A stretch of 6,274 bases of DNA from Ruminococcaceae bacterium UBA5904 (GTDB lineage Bacteria > Bacillota > Clostridia > Oscillospirales > Acutalibacteraceae), in NCBI GenBank assembly GCA_002431305.1, contig DJEG01000099.1, positions 1 through 6,274 of the forward strand. Direction: 5' to 3'. The translations under genes and the position numbers were made by a program. Each line of letters starts with the position of its first letter. Position 1 is the stretch's first letter. Shown here in pieces: positions 1 to 6,274 of this stretch. A model generated the notes under the pieces. That model had not been told where the DNA came from, searched no databases, and worked only from the letters and a program-made list of their open reading frames with translations.

Positions 1-42
1 ATATAAACCTTATGGGTTCGACTTTCTTTTGCTATGAAAAGA

Positions 43-83
43 CGCGCCGAACCGTTTTCCTTGAATGATTACGGTTCGGTGTG
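43..83. terminator. Stem-loop downstream of uvrA, possible bidirectional terminator
   Basis: Positions 47-55 (CCGAACCGT) and 71-79 (ACGGTTCGG) form a perfect 9-bp inverted repeat around a 15-nt loop. Read on the plus strand, the stem extends to 13 bp (43-55 with 71-83) using two G-T wobbles, and T-rich sequence follows at about 84-109. Read on the minus strand, downstream of the uvrA stop, only the 9-bp core pairs; a short TCTTTTC run follows after CGCG. It can therefore end uvrBA transcription, and it is at least as good a terminator for a plus-strand gene lying left of the window. No such gene is visible here. Positions 1-42 contain no gene that I can support. Confidence 0.6.
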
Positions 84-100
84 TTTACTGTTTTATTATT

Positions 101-2929
101 TTATTTTTTCAGCATTTTCTTGAGATACTGTCCCGTATAGCTGTTCTTAACTTGTGCAACATCCTCCGGCGTACCTTCGGCAACGATAGTTCCGCCGCCG
201 TTTCCGCCCTCGGGACCCAGGTCAATTATCCAGTCCGCGCTTTTTATAACGTCGAGATTATGTTCTATAACGAGTATCGAATTGCCCGCGTCGGCAAGCG
301 TTTGCAATACGTTTATAAGCCTGTGAACATCCGCTGTATGAAGTCCGGTCGTCGGCTCGTCGAGGATATAGATAGTCCTGCCCGTCGCACGTTTTGAAAG
401 CTCTGTCGACAGCTTGACTCTCTGCGCCTCGCCGCCCGAAAGTCCCGTTGCCGGCTGACCGAGTTTGATATACCCGAGTCCTACGTCATAAAGCGTTTTA
501 ATCTTACGGTAAATCTTTGGTATCGGCTCAAAGAATGACATAGCTTCCTCAACGGTCATATTCAGAACGTCGCTTATGCTCTTTCCCTTGTACTTAACCT
601 CAAGCGTTTCGCGGTTGTACCTCGCGCCCTTGCATACGTCGCACGGTACGTAAACATCCGCAAGGAAATGCATTTCTATTTTGCATATACCGTCACCCTG
701 GCACGCTTCGCATCTGCCTCCGGCTACGTTGAACGAAAAACGGCTCGGAGTATATCCGCGGATTTTTGCGTCCTGAGTCTGAGCAAAAAGCTCCCTGATA
801 TCATTAAATACGCCCGTATACGTAGCGGCGTTCGACCTGGGCGTTCTGCCTATCGGCGACTGGTCAATATTAATAACTTTATCAAGATGTTCAATACCTC
901 TGAACTCCTTATGTTTTCCGGCAAATTTCTTTGCATTATTGAGTTCGGCGGCAAGTTTTTTATAAATTATTTCATTAACAAGCGACGATTTACCTGAACC
1001 CGATACGCCGGTAACGCATACGAATTCACCGAGGGGTATATTAACGTCGATATTTTTAAGGTTATTTTCCGCAGCCCCGATAACGCTCAGAATCTTACTA
1101 TTGCCCTTTCTCCTCGTTTCGGGAACGGGAATTTTTCTGACTCCGGATAGGTACTGCCCCGTTATTGACTCCTTACATTTCTTTATATCGTCAACGGTAC
1201 CCGAGCATACGACGTTACCGCCGTGGATTCCGGCGCCGGGACCGATATCGACAATGTAATCCGCCGCATACATTGTGTCTTCGTCATGCTCTACAACGAT
1301 AAGGGTGTTACCGATATCGCGCAGATGCTTCAGCGTATCTATAAGTTTGTCGTTATCGCGCTGATGAAGTCCTATCGACGGTTCGTCAAGGATATACAGC
1401 ACGCCCATGAGCGATGAACCGATCTGCGTTGCGAGTCTGATTCGCTGACTTTCACCGCCCGACAGCGTCCCTGCGGAACGCGCAAGTGTTAAATAGTCAA
1501 GCCCGACGCTTACAAGAAAATTAAGTCTTGACTTAACCTCTCTTATAATCTGATCGGCAATCATGGCTTCCCTGTCGGTAAATTTAAGCGTATCGAGGAA
1601 TTTAAGCTCGTCGGTAACGCTCATTCTTACAAATTCGTCGATATTGATTCCGCCGACGGTAACGGAAAGCATTTCGGGACGAAGGCGCGCGCCCTTGCAC
1701 GTCGGGCAGTCGCATTTCGTCATGACCTGCTCGATATCGGCTCTCGCCCAGTCGCTCGTTGTCTCCTTATAACGACGTTCAAGGTTGTTGATAATTCCTT
1801 CAAACGCAGTATTATAGCTTCCGCTTCCGTATTCGGTCGAACGTTTCATTTTAAGTTTTTCGTTCCCGGTTCCGTACAAAAGAGCGTGAAGCCCCTCTTT
1901 GGAAATGCTTTTGACCGGCGTATTCAAATCAAATCCATACTTTTCGCCGAGCGCGTCAAAGTACATTTTTGCAATAGATGATTTTTCACTCTTCGACCAG
2001 CCGGTAGCGTTGATTGCGCCCTGAGCTATCGAAAGATTCTTATTAGGAATAACGAGATCGGGGTCGACTCTCATAAAAAAGCTCAGTCCCGTACATGTCG
2101 GACACGAGCCGTACGGATTATTGAATGAAAACATTCTCTGCGACAGTTCGTCGATGCTGATTCCGTGTTCGGGACACGCGTAATTCTGCGAGTACAGCGT
2201 TTCATTACCGTCCGAATCAACGACGAGAACGGTTCCGCCCGACAGCTTTGACGCAAGCTCTATCGCGTCGGAAAGCCTGCTTCTTATTCCGTCCTTTATA
2301 ACGAGCCTGTCGACAATAACCTCGATACTGTGCTTAATATTTTTATCAAGAACGATTCTTTCCGATAAATCATAAATACTGCCGTCGATTCTGACTCTGA
2401 CATAGCCCGAACGTCTTGCTGAATCAAGCTCTTTTGCATGCGTTCCCTTTTTGCCCTTTATAATCGGAGCAAGAATCTGAATTTTCGTTTTTTCGGGCAG
2501 TTCGAGAACCGCGTCGGCTATCTGGTCGACCGTCTGCTGTTTAATTTCCTTACCGCACACGGGACAGTGAGGAATACCCACTCTCGCATATAAAAGTCTT
2601 AAATAATCGTATATCTCCGTAACCGTTCCGACGGTTGAACGCGGATTTTTTGAAGTCGTTTTCTGGTCTATTGAAACTGCCGGCGAAAGTCCGTCTATCG
2701 AATCGACGTCGGGCTTGTCCATCTGTCCTAAAAACATTCTCGCATAGCTTGACAGCGACTCGACATAACGGCGCTGACCCTCTGCGTATATCGTGTCAAA
2801 CGCAAGCGACGACTTACCCGAACCCGAAAGCCCAGTAAAAACCGTCAGCGAGTCGCGCGGTATTTTAACGTCGGCGTTTTTGAGATTGTGCTCTCTCGCG
2901 CCTTTAACTGTAATATATTTTTCTGCCAT
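101..2929 (-). CDS. uvrA: Excinuclease ABC subunit UvrA
   Basis: This is the damage-sensing ATPase of nucleotide excision repair. A UvrA dimer scans DNA in the cytoplasm and loads UvrB at bulky lesions. The protein is 942 residues, normal for the family, and holds two ABC ATPase cassettes. Cassette 1 has Walker [10 protein letters not shown] at 33-41, signature LSGGESQ at 489-495, Walker [11 protein letters not shown] at 511-520 and the switch motif EHD at 547-549. Cassette 2 has Walker [10 protein letters not shown] at 641-649, signature LSGGEAQ at 830-836, Walker [11 protein letters not shown] at 853-862 and EHN at 889-891. Three zinc modules are visible: C122/C125 with C408/C411; C252, H255, C276, C279; and C740, C743, C763, C766. 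The second uses His where E. coli has Cys. The ATG at 2929 lies one base after the uvrB stop. Its ribosome site AGGGA (2937-2941), 7 nt upstream, sits inside the last uvrB codons, which suggests translational coupling. No frameshift or missing catalytic motif was seen. Confidence 0.98.
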   Translation of the reverse strand: MAEKYITVKGAREHNLKNADVKIPRDSLTVFTGLSGSGKSSLAFDTIYAEGQRRYVESLSSYARMFLGQMDKPDVDSIDGLSPAVSIDQKTTSKNPRSTVGTVTEIYDYLRLLYARVGIPHCPVCGKEIKQQTVDQIADAVLELPEKTKIQILAPIIKGKKGTHAKELDSARRSGYVRVRIDGSIYDLSERIVLDKNIKHSIEVIVDRLVIKDGIRSRLSDAIELASKLSGGTVLVVDSDGNETLYSQNYACPEHGISIDELSQRMFSFNNPYGSCPTCTGLSFFMRVDPDLVIPNKNLSIAQGAINATGWSKSEKSSIAKMYFDALGEKYGFDLNTPVKSISKEGLHALLYGTGNEKLKMKRSTEYGSGSYNTAFEGIINNLERRYKETTSDWARADIEQVMTKCDCPTCKGARLRPEMLSVTVGGINIDEFVRMSVTDELKFLDTLKFTDREAMIADQIIREVKSRLNFLVSVGLDYLTLARSAGTLSGGESQRIRLATQIGSSLMGVLYILDEPSIGLHQRDNDKLIDTLKHLRDIGNTLIVVEHDEDTMYAADYIVDIGPGAGIHGGNVVCSGTVDDIKKCKESITGQYLSGVRKIPVPETRRKGNSKILSVIGAAENNLKNIDVNIPLGEFVCVTGVSGSGKSSLVNEIIYKKLAAELNNAKKFAGKHKEFRGIEHLDKVINIDQSPIGRTPRSNAATYTGVFNDIRELFAQTQDAKIRGYTPSRFSFNVAGGRCEACQGDGICKIEMHFLADVYVPCDVCKGARYNRETLEVKYKGKSISDVLNMTVEEAMSFFEPIPKIYRKIKTLYDVGLGYIKLGQPATGLSGGEAQRVKLSTELSKRATGRTIYILDEPTTGLHTADVHRLINVLQTLADAGNSILVIEHNLDVIKSADWIIDLGPEGGNGGGTIVAEGTPEDVAQVKNSYTGQYLKKMLKK

Positions 2930-2930
2930 T

Positions 2931-4892
2931 TTATTTTCCCTGCTTAAGTTTTTCTATTTTATCTCTTAAAAACGCCGCATGTTCGAATTCGAGTATCTTT
3001 GCCGCCGCTTTCATCTCTTTCGTAAGCGATTCAATGAGTTCTGCGCGCTCTCTCGGCGACATGCGTTTGTGCGACTTCTTGTCGACGTCATTCTTTGAAC
3101 TTATTTCGAGAATCTCGCGGACAGGTTTTACAATCGTCTGCGGAGTTATACCGTGTTCAGAGTTATACTTCATCTGCTTTTCGCGTCTGCGGTTTGTCTC
3201 TCTCAAAGCCGCCTCCATAGACGGAGTGACCGAATCGGCATACATGATAACCTTGCCGTCCGCATTTCTCGCCGCTCGTCCTATCGTCTGAATGAGAGAA
3301 GTCTCCGAACGCAGAAATCCCTCTTTATCCGCGTCGAGAATTACGACGAGCGAAACCTCGGGTATGTCAAGACCTTCACGAAGAAGGTTAATACCGACAA
3401 GCACCTGATACTCGCCGAGTCTTAAATCCCTGATAAGCTCCATTCGGTCAATTGTATCTATATCATAATGCATGTAACGTACTTTTATACCGAAGCTGTC
3501 GAGATAGTCTGTAAGACTCTCCGCCATTTTCTTAGTAAGAGTCGTAATAAGCACGCGTTCTCCGCGGTCTTTTCTTATATTAATTTCCGATATAATATCG
3601 TCAATCTGACCGTCGACGGGACGGACTTCAATTTCAGGGTCAAGCAGTCCCGTAGGACGGATAAGCTGTTCTGCTACGCACTCGCTCTTGCTCCGTTCGA
3701 ATTCTCCCGGCGTCGCGCTGACAAATATTTTCTGACCGACTTTTGAATAGAATTCGTCAAATGTAAGCGGTCTGTTATCGTAAGCGGACGGCAGTCTGAA
3801 TCCGAAGTTAACAAGGCTGTCCTTTCTCGATTTATCGCCTCCGTACATGCCCCTGACCTGCGGGAGCGTAACATGCGATTCGTCGACGAAAAGGATAAAA
3901 TCATCCGGAAAATAGTCTATTAAAGTAAACGGCGGTTCGCCCGGTTTTCTGCCGGACATAACGGCGGAGTAGTTCTCAATTCCCTTGCAGAATCCCGTCT
4001 CTCTTAACATTTCGATATCGTATTCGGTACGCTGTCTTATTCTCTGAGCCTCTATCAGTTTACCCTCTTTTTGAAATTTTTCAACCTGAGTAAGCATTTC
4101 CTCATTTATCTGAGCTATCGCCTTTTCGAGTTTTTCGGGTGCGATAACATAATGAGACGCGGGATAAATCGCGACGTGCGAGACGATGTTTTTAGTTTCG
4201 CCCGTAACGGGGTTAAACTCCGAGATTCTGTCTATCTCATCGCCGAAAAATTCGACTCTTATCGCATATTCGAACGTATAAACGGGGAAAATCTCGACAG
4301 TGTCTCCCCTGACTCTGAATTTATTTCTGATAAAATTAATATCATTTCTCTCGTATTGAATTTCAACGAGTTTCTGTATAAGCTCCTCACGGCTTTTCTC
4401 CATGCCCTGCCGTAACGAAATAACCATGTTTCTGTAGTCTATCGGGTCGCCGAGCGAGTAAATACACGAAACGCTCGCAACGATTATAACGTCCCTGCGC
4501 TCGGACAGCGCAGACGTAGCGGAGTGGCGGAGCCTGTCAATCTCGTCATTAACAGCAGAGTCCTTTTCTATATAAGTATCGGTCTGCGCAATATACGCCT
4601 CGGGCTGATAGTAGTCGTAATAGGAAACAAAATATTCAACCGCGTTTTCGGGAAAAAACTCTCTGAACTCACTGCACAGCTGGGCGGCAAGCGTTTTATT
4701 GTGAGCGAGAATCAGCGTAGGACGATTAACCTTGGCTATTACGTTCGCCATTGTGAACGTTTTACCTGAACCCGTAACGCCGAGCAAGGTCTGTTCGTTA
4801 TATCCCTTATTAAGTCCGTCGACAAGCGTTTTTATCGCCTGAGGCTGGTCACCCATGGGCTTGTATTTTGAATGTAAAATAAACTTATCCAT
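2931..4892 (-). CDS. uvrB: Excinuclease ABC subunit UvrB
   Basis: UvrB is the helicase-like subunit that UvrA loads onto damaged DNA. It verifies the lesion and recruits UvrC for incision. The length of 653 residues is typical. Superfamily 2 motifs appear in order: Walker A GVTGSGKT at 38-45; the aromatic beta-hairpin [10 protein letters not shown] at 91-100, which inserts between the strands; the Walker B-type box VDESH at 336-340; SATP at 392-395; the conserved block [14 protein letters not shown] at 500-513; and the arginine-finger motif QTIGRAARN at 535-543. A C-terminal UVR domain at about 615-650 ([16 protein letters not shown] region), which binds UvrC, completes the protein. The ATG at 4892 is chosen because GGAG (4900-4903) lies 7 nt upstream and the N-terminus matches the family start ([17 protein letters not shown]). 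It is the first gene of the uvrBA unit, with its own promoter and an SOS-like operator immediately upstream. Confidence 0.98.
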   Translation of the reverse strand: MDKFILHSKYKPMGDQPQAIKTLVDGLNKGYNEQTLLGVTGSGKTFTMANVIAKVNRPTLILAHNKTLAAQLCSEFREFFPENAVEYFVSYYDYYQPEAYIAQTDTYIEKDSAVNDEIDRLRHSATSALSERRDVIIVASVSCIYSLGDPIDYRNMVISLRQGMEKSREELIQKLVEIQYERNDINFIRNKFRVRGDTVEIFPVYTFEYAIRVEFFGDEIDRISEFNPVTGETKNIVSHVAIYPASHYVIAPEKLEKAIAQINEEMLTQVEKFQKEGKLIEAQRIRQRTEYDIEMLRETGFCKGIENYSAVMSGRKPGEPPFTLIDYFPDDFILFVDESHVTLPQVRGMYGGDKSRKDSLVNFGFRLPSAYDNRPLTFDEFYSKVGQKIFVSATPGEFERSKSECVAEQLIRPTGLLDPEIEVRPVDGQIDDIISEINIRKDRGERVLITTLTKKMAESLTDYLDSFGIKVRYMHYDIDTIDRMELIRDLRLGEYQVLVGINLLREGLDIPEVSLVVILDADKEGFLRSETSLIQTIGRAARNADGKVIMYADSVTPSMEAALRETNRRREKQMKYNSEHGITPQTIVKPVREILEISSKNDVDKKSHKRMSPRERAELIESLTKEMKAAAKILEFEHAAFLRDKIEKLKQGK

Positions 4893-4903
4893 TTATTGTC
4901 TCC

Positions 4904-4927
4904 GTAACAGAACAAATATTCTGTTAC
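4904..4927. promoter_or_regulatory. Candidate LexA (SOS) operator of uvrBA
   Basis: A perfect inverted repeat has arms GTAACAGAA (4904-4912) and TTCTGTTAC (4919-4927) around a 6-bp spacer. At its exact centre lies GAAC-AAAT-ATTC (4910-4921), which matches the Firmicutes LexA/DinR consensus GAAC-N4-GTTC at 7 of 8 fixed positions. The element begins two bases downstream of the -10 box and covers the predicted start site near 4922, a position suited to repression. uvrBA is a known LexA target in Bacillus subtilis. The perfect symmetry of the outer bases (GTAACA/TGTTAC) is not part of the LexA consensus, so a different dyad-binding repressor remains possible. An RNA hairpin role is less likely, because transcription from the predicted start would omit part of one arm. 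Confidence 0.6.
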
Positions 4928-4928
4928 A

Positions 4929-4957
4929 ATTTTATAATGTTTATCTCCCGTTGTCAA
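4929..4957 (-). promoter_or_regulatory. uvrBA promoter (sigma-A type)
   Basis: On the minus strand a perfect -35 hexamer TTGACA (4957-4952) is followed after 17 bp by TAAAAT (4934-4929), which matches the -10 consensus TATAAT at 5 of 6 positions. An overlapping alternative -10, TATAAA at 4936-4931, would leave only a 15-bp spacer. Transcription should begin near 4922, giving a leader of about 30 nt before the uvrB ATG. AT-rich DNA upstream (about 4962-4980) could act as an UP-type element. Confidence 0.75.
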
Positions 4958-4964
4958 GGTCATA

Positions 4965-4978
4965 TAACAATATTGTAA
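4965..4978. other. Minor palindrome upstream of the uvrB -35 box
   Basis: ACAATATTGT at 4967-4976 is a perfect 10-bp palindrome inside a 14-bp near-palindrome at 4965-4978 (one mismatched pair). It lies 7 bp upstream of the -35 hexamer of uvrB. It could be an accessory protein site or simply part of an AT-rich upstream region. Short AT-rich palindromes are common by chance, so little weight is given to it. Confidence 0.2.
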
Positions 4979-4992
4979 TTAAAAGAGACAGT

Positions 4993-5034
4993 AAAAAATT
5001 CCTCGGCAATTCTGAGAACCGCCAAGGAATTTTT
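4993..5034 (-). terminator. Rho-independent terminator of the feo cluster
   Basis: On the minus strand the arms at 5034-5021 (AAAAATTCCTTGGC) and 5007-4994 (GCCGAGGAATTTTT) pair over 14 bp with one G-U wobble. The intervening bases pair for a further 5 bp (two G-U) and close a 3-nt loop, giving a nearly continuous 19-bp stem. The 3' arm ends in a run of six T (4993-4998). The stem starts 25 nt after the stop of the HMA-domain gene. The base differences between the arms are G-U wobbles only on the minus strand (C-A on plus), which supports this orientation. Confidence 0.85.
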
Positions 5035-5059
5035 ACGGAATATGCACAATAAAGAATTG

Positions 5060-5314
5060 TTATTTTTTACGGGAGAAAAGTCCGTGTTTAACGTATTCGG
5101 ACGACGAAGCGGAAATAAAATCATAACCCATGTCGGTTATCGCCTTTTTGAGCTTTTCGGTATCCAGCTCATCTTCCGAGACAACAACACACTCTCCCTT
5201 AGTGTGAGATGCCGAAACCTTTTTTACTTTAAAGTTATTTCTTACGGCGTCCTGTATGTGATTTTCGCACATAGAACAAGCCATACCGTTTATTTTAATA
5301 ACAGTCTGAACCAT
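5060..5314 (-). CDS. Heavy-metal-associated (HMA) domain protein, CopZ-like fold
   Basis: This is a small cytoplasmic metal-binding protein of 84 residues. Residues 1 to about 68 look like a complete HMA domain (beta-alpha-beta-beta-alpha-beta). They include the metal-site motif GMACSMC at 10-16, with C13 and C16 as the ligand pair in the loop before helix 1, and the late MGYDF segment at 62-66, typical of the last loop and strand. A short basic tail (KHGLFSRKK) follows. In copper systems such proteins pass Cu(I) to P-type ATPases, but no copper ATPase or copper repressor is visible here. The gene instead follows feoB, the Cys-rich FeoB partner and a DtxR-like regulator, so the metal and the partner are uncertain. 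The ATG at 5314 is supported by GGAGG at 5325-5329, 10 nt upstream. It is the last gene before the cluster terminator. The fold is clear; a specific function is not. Confidence 0.9.
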   Translation of the reverse strand: MVQTVIKINGMACSMCENHIQDAVRNNFKVKKVSASHTKGECVVVSEDELDTEKLKKAITDMGYDFISASSSEYVKHGLFSRKK

Positions 5315-5336
5315 AAATCGGTCGCCTCCGATAGAA

Positions 5337-5361
5337 ATTCAATTAACTGATTCAATTAACT
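5337..5361. repeat. Tandem 13-bp direct repeat with an internal 17-bp dyad (candidate operator)
   Basis: ATTCAATTAACT occurs at 5337-5348 and again at 5350-5361, a tandem arrangement with 13-bp period. The same DNA contains an odd-centred dyad at 5343-5359 of the form TTAA-N-TGA-N-TCA-N-TTAA. It is symmetric except for one base pair on each side. It fills most of the 52-bp gap between the regulator stop and the HMA gene start. Its size and odd centre are compatible with a DtxR-family operator, but the bases do not match the classic iron box. I see no convincing promoter hexamers beside it. A regulatory role is inferred from position and symmetry only. Confidence 0.4.
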
Positions 5362-5366
5362 AAATG

Positions 5367-5741
5367 CTAAGTCTCTCTCCTGCAAAGATTATCGAGACTG
5401 TCGTTTTCCATTCCGGAAATCAAAGCGCACGACGCGACTTTTATATCCGATATTCCCGGGAAGTCTCTGCATAAAATTCTTGAAACAACGTTGTAATACC
5501 GTTCGATACGTTCGGCGGTTTCCCGTCCGTGTTCCGTAAAGAACGCAACCCCGGCGGCTCCTCTGCTTATTAGTCCCATTTCGGTAAAAACATTCATCAT
5601 ACTGTGAACGCTCGGCTTTGAAAGATTGAGCATGTTCGCTATGCGGGTACATCTCATTCCCTCTCCGCTTTTATCAATTTCGCGCATTGCCAACAGATAC
5701 AGAATGTTAGACGCTGTCAGAGATCTTTGATAATCAGTCAT
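5367..5741 (-). CDS. DtxR/MntR-like winged-helix regulator with atypical metal site
   Basis: This is a probable DNA-binding regulator of the feo cluster, 124 residues long, close to MntR-type proteins and lacking the C-terminal SH3-like domain of long DtxR proteins. A winged helix-turn-helix spans about 10-75: helix ILYLLAM at 13-19, recognition region IANMLNLSKPSVHSMM at 34-49, and wing plus FFTEHGRETAERI at 67-79. The C-terminal half (about 80-121) fits the family's dimerisation helices, including NDSLDNL at 113-119. Aligned by eye to B. subtilis MntR, the ligand positions D8, E11, H77, E99, E102 and H103 correspond to T9, N12, Y83, C105, I108 and S109. Only C105 keeps a ligand-type residue, at the place of DtxR C102. 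Cysteines 31, 91, 105 and 120 are also present. It may sense metal differently, sense something else, or not sense metal. The ATG at 5741 is supported by GGAGG at 5747-5751, 5 nt upstream. Confidence 0.85.
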   Translation of the reverse strand: MTDYQRSLTASNILYLLAMREIDKSGEGMRCTRIANMLNLSKPSVHSMMNVFTEMGLISRGAAGVAFFTEHGRETAERIERYYNVVSRILCRDFPGISDIKVASCALISGMENDSLDNLCRRET

Positions 5742-5755
5742 ATTAACCTCCGGAT

Positions 5756-5795
5756 ATTACGCGTAAGAAGCGTTTTACCGCCCCTTACGCATAAT
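5756..5795 (-). other. Intercistronic stem-loop before the DtxR-like gene
   Basis: In the minus-strand transcript, 5795-5784 pairs with 5767-5756 over 12 bp with a single G-U wobble. The core GCGTAAG/CTTACGC is perfect, and a short inner GCG/CGC helix (5770-5772 with 5779-5781) can form in the loop. The structure starts 4 nt after the stop of the Cys-rich membrane protein gene and ends 4 nt before the GGAGG of the regulator. No T run follows, so it is not a standard terminator. It may be an mRNA processing or stability element, a partial attenuator, or a DNA operator. Confidence 0.5.
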
Positions 5796-5799
5796 TTAA

Positions 5800-5997
5800 T
5801 TACTTCTTTTCTTTTGCCTTTTCTTCTGCGTGCTGATGGCAGGAGCCTGCCATTGCGCAGTGTGCACAGTTGTTACCGCAGGTAGTTTTGCCTTTTTTCT
5901 TATCCTTTATCAGCTTAACAATTATAAGCGCGACGATTAAGATAAGCACGAGGCAAATAATTATCGTACCTATATTTTCAGCTATCCATGCAAACAT
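5800..5997 (-). CDS. FeoB-associated Cys-rich membrane protein
   Basis: A 65-residue single-pass membrane protein encoded directly after feoB. A hydrophobic segment at about 8-30 is followed by a basic KDKKKGK stretch (31-37), which predicts a cytoplasmic C-terminus by the positive-inside rule. Next comes the family's Cys cluster C40-x3-C44-x2-C47-x5-C53, with H46, H54 and H56, and a charged Lys/Glu tail. This pattern (CGxNCxxCxxxGxCH) is characteristic of the FeoB-associated Cys-rich family. Such proteins are thought to assist FeoB in ferrous iron transport, possibly as a FeoC-like partner or a metal or redox site; the exact role is not established. The ATG at 5997 has GGAG at 6008-6011 within GAAAGGAG, 10 nt upstream. 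The gap from the feoB stop is 37 bp, consistent with one operon. Confidence 0.93.
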   Translation of the reverse strand: MFAWIAENIGTIIICLVLILIVALIIVKLIKDKKKGKTTCGNNCAHCAMAGSCHQHAEEKAKEKK

Positions 5998-6034
5998 ATC
6001 TGACTGACTCCTTTCTTTTTGAATGTTTTTTTAA

Positions 6035-6274
6035 TTATTTCTTTGAAGTCTTAACCTTAGCTGTAAGCTTCGTAGCCTCTTTGTAAGGACGAACAAGCAT
6101 GTAGATCATACCCGCAAGGATTGCAAATGCGAATACGAGAGCAACAATGTCGCCTGCACCGCTGATTTCGCCGGAGAAGAGTTTTCCGAAGTTATTAATC
6201 ATAAGAGCTATGCAGTATGCGAATCCGCACTGATATCCGATTGCGAACCATGTCCACTTTGCATTGTTCATCTC
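6035..6274 (-). CDS. feoB: Ferrous iron transporter FeoB, C-terminal end (partial, cut by window edge)
   Basis: The last 79 codons and stop of an inner-membrane Fe(II) transporter. The frame stays open to the window edge, and the codon before the first Met here is GAG (Glu), so that Met is internal rather than a start. The visible piece begins EMNNAKWTWFAIGYQCGFAY, the conserved FeoB C-terminal transmembrane block. It contains two membrane helices, about residues 8-29 and 43-63 of the visible part, and ends in a basic cytoplasmic tail (TKLTAKVKTSKK). The GTPase domain and the gating core would lie upstream, outside the window. The identification rests on this C-terminal block and on the FeoB-associated gene that follows. 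The promoter of the cluster, and any feoA, are not visible. Confidence 0.88.
   Translation of the reverse strand, partial: EMNNAKWTWFAIGYQCGFAYCIALMINNFGKLFSGEISGAGDIVALVFAFAILAGMIYMLVRPYKEATKLTAKVKTSKK

Noticed and set aside
14..26. GGGTTCGAC resembling the T-loop of a tRNA or tmRNA
   Set aside because: The flanking bases do not form a 5-bp T stem, no acceptor stem or CCA follows, and no other tRNA arms are found nearby. It is better explained as another copy of the GGTTCG element near the hairpin.
3674..3904. Minus-strand 76-codon frame inside uvrB
   Set aside because: It is in an alternative frame entirely within uvrB, with no conserved motif. The uvrB frame continues unbroken through it.
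65..4769. Many plus-strand open frames of 60-115 codons opposite uvrA and uvrB
   Set aside because: All lie antisense to two highly conserved full-length genes. Their translations show no recognisable domains, and no upstream ribosome sites stood out. They follow from the codon structure of the real genes.
5042..5350. Plus-strand 102-codon frame opposite the HMA gene
   Set aside because: It is antisense to a clear HMA-domain gene with a metal motif and ribosome site. It runs through the repeat region and shows no domain of its own.
5389..5652. Minus-strand 87-codon frame overlapping the DtxR-like gene
   Set aside because: It is a shifted frame inside the regulator. The frame at 5367-5741 encodes a recognisable winged helix and has a GGAGG site, while this one has low-complexity Arg/Ser-rich sequence and no domain.
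5367..5741. Possibility that the DtxR-like gene is a frameshifted pseudogene
   Set aside because: The frame is continuous with a good ribosome site, an intact winged helix, and a C-terminal half that still aligns with the family. The odd ligand positions look like divergence rather than frame loss.
6035..6271. A separate 78-residue membrane protein starting at the ATG at 6271
   Set aside because: The reading frame remains open upstream with GAG before the ATG, and the sequence matches the conserved FeoB C-terminal block, so it is the truncated end of feoB.

Overview
The window reads as a chromosomal segment of an anaerobic Firmicutes bacterium, most likely class Clostridia. The evidence is strong GGAGG-type Shine-Dalgarno sites, Firmicutes-type UvrA and UvrB proteins, a FeoB-associated Cys-rich membrane protein next to feoB, and moderate GC with AT-rich intergenic DNA. 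The species cannot be named from this sequence. Every gene I can support lies on the minus strand, so the biological reading direction is from high to low coordinates.

Right-hand block (about 5035-6274): the 3' end of an iron-uptake cluster. In transcription order it holds the last 79 codons of feoB (cut by the window edge), a 65-residue FeoB-associated Cys-rich single-pass membrane protein, a 124-residue DtxR/MntR-like winged-helix regulator, and an 84-residue heavy-metal-associated (HMA) domain protein. A 19-bp stem-loop followed by a T run ends the cluster at 4993-5034. Two intercistronic gaps carry structure: a 12-bp stem-loop just before the regulator's ribosome site, and a 13-bp tandem direct repeat containing a 17-bp dyad before the HMA gene. 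By eye alignment the DtxR-like protein lacks most of the classical metal ligands of its family. It is the least ordinary protein here.

Left-hand block (101-4957): a uvrB-uvrA nucleotide-excision-repair operon with its own promoter (TTGACA, 17-bp spacer, TAAAAT). A perfect 9+9-bp inverted repeat overlaps the predicted transcription start. Its core differs at one position from the Firmicutes LexA (SOS) box GAAC-N4-GTTC, so damage-inducible control is likely. uvrB and uvrA are one base apart and probably translationally coupled. UvrA and UvrB act together: UvrA2 loads UvrB at lesions, and UvrB then recruits UvrC, which is not in the window. Downstream of uvrA, positions 1-100 hold a GC-rich hairpin that can serve as a terminator on either strand.

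I see no mobile element, CRISPR array, tRNA or rRNA. Most of the window is ordinary and highly conserved. The points worth a second look are the SOS-like operator, the atypical metal regulator and the two intercistronic elements of the feo cluster. I do not see a clearly undescribed system.
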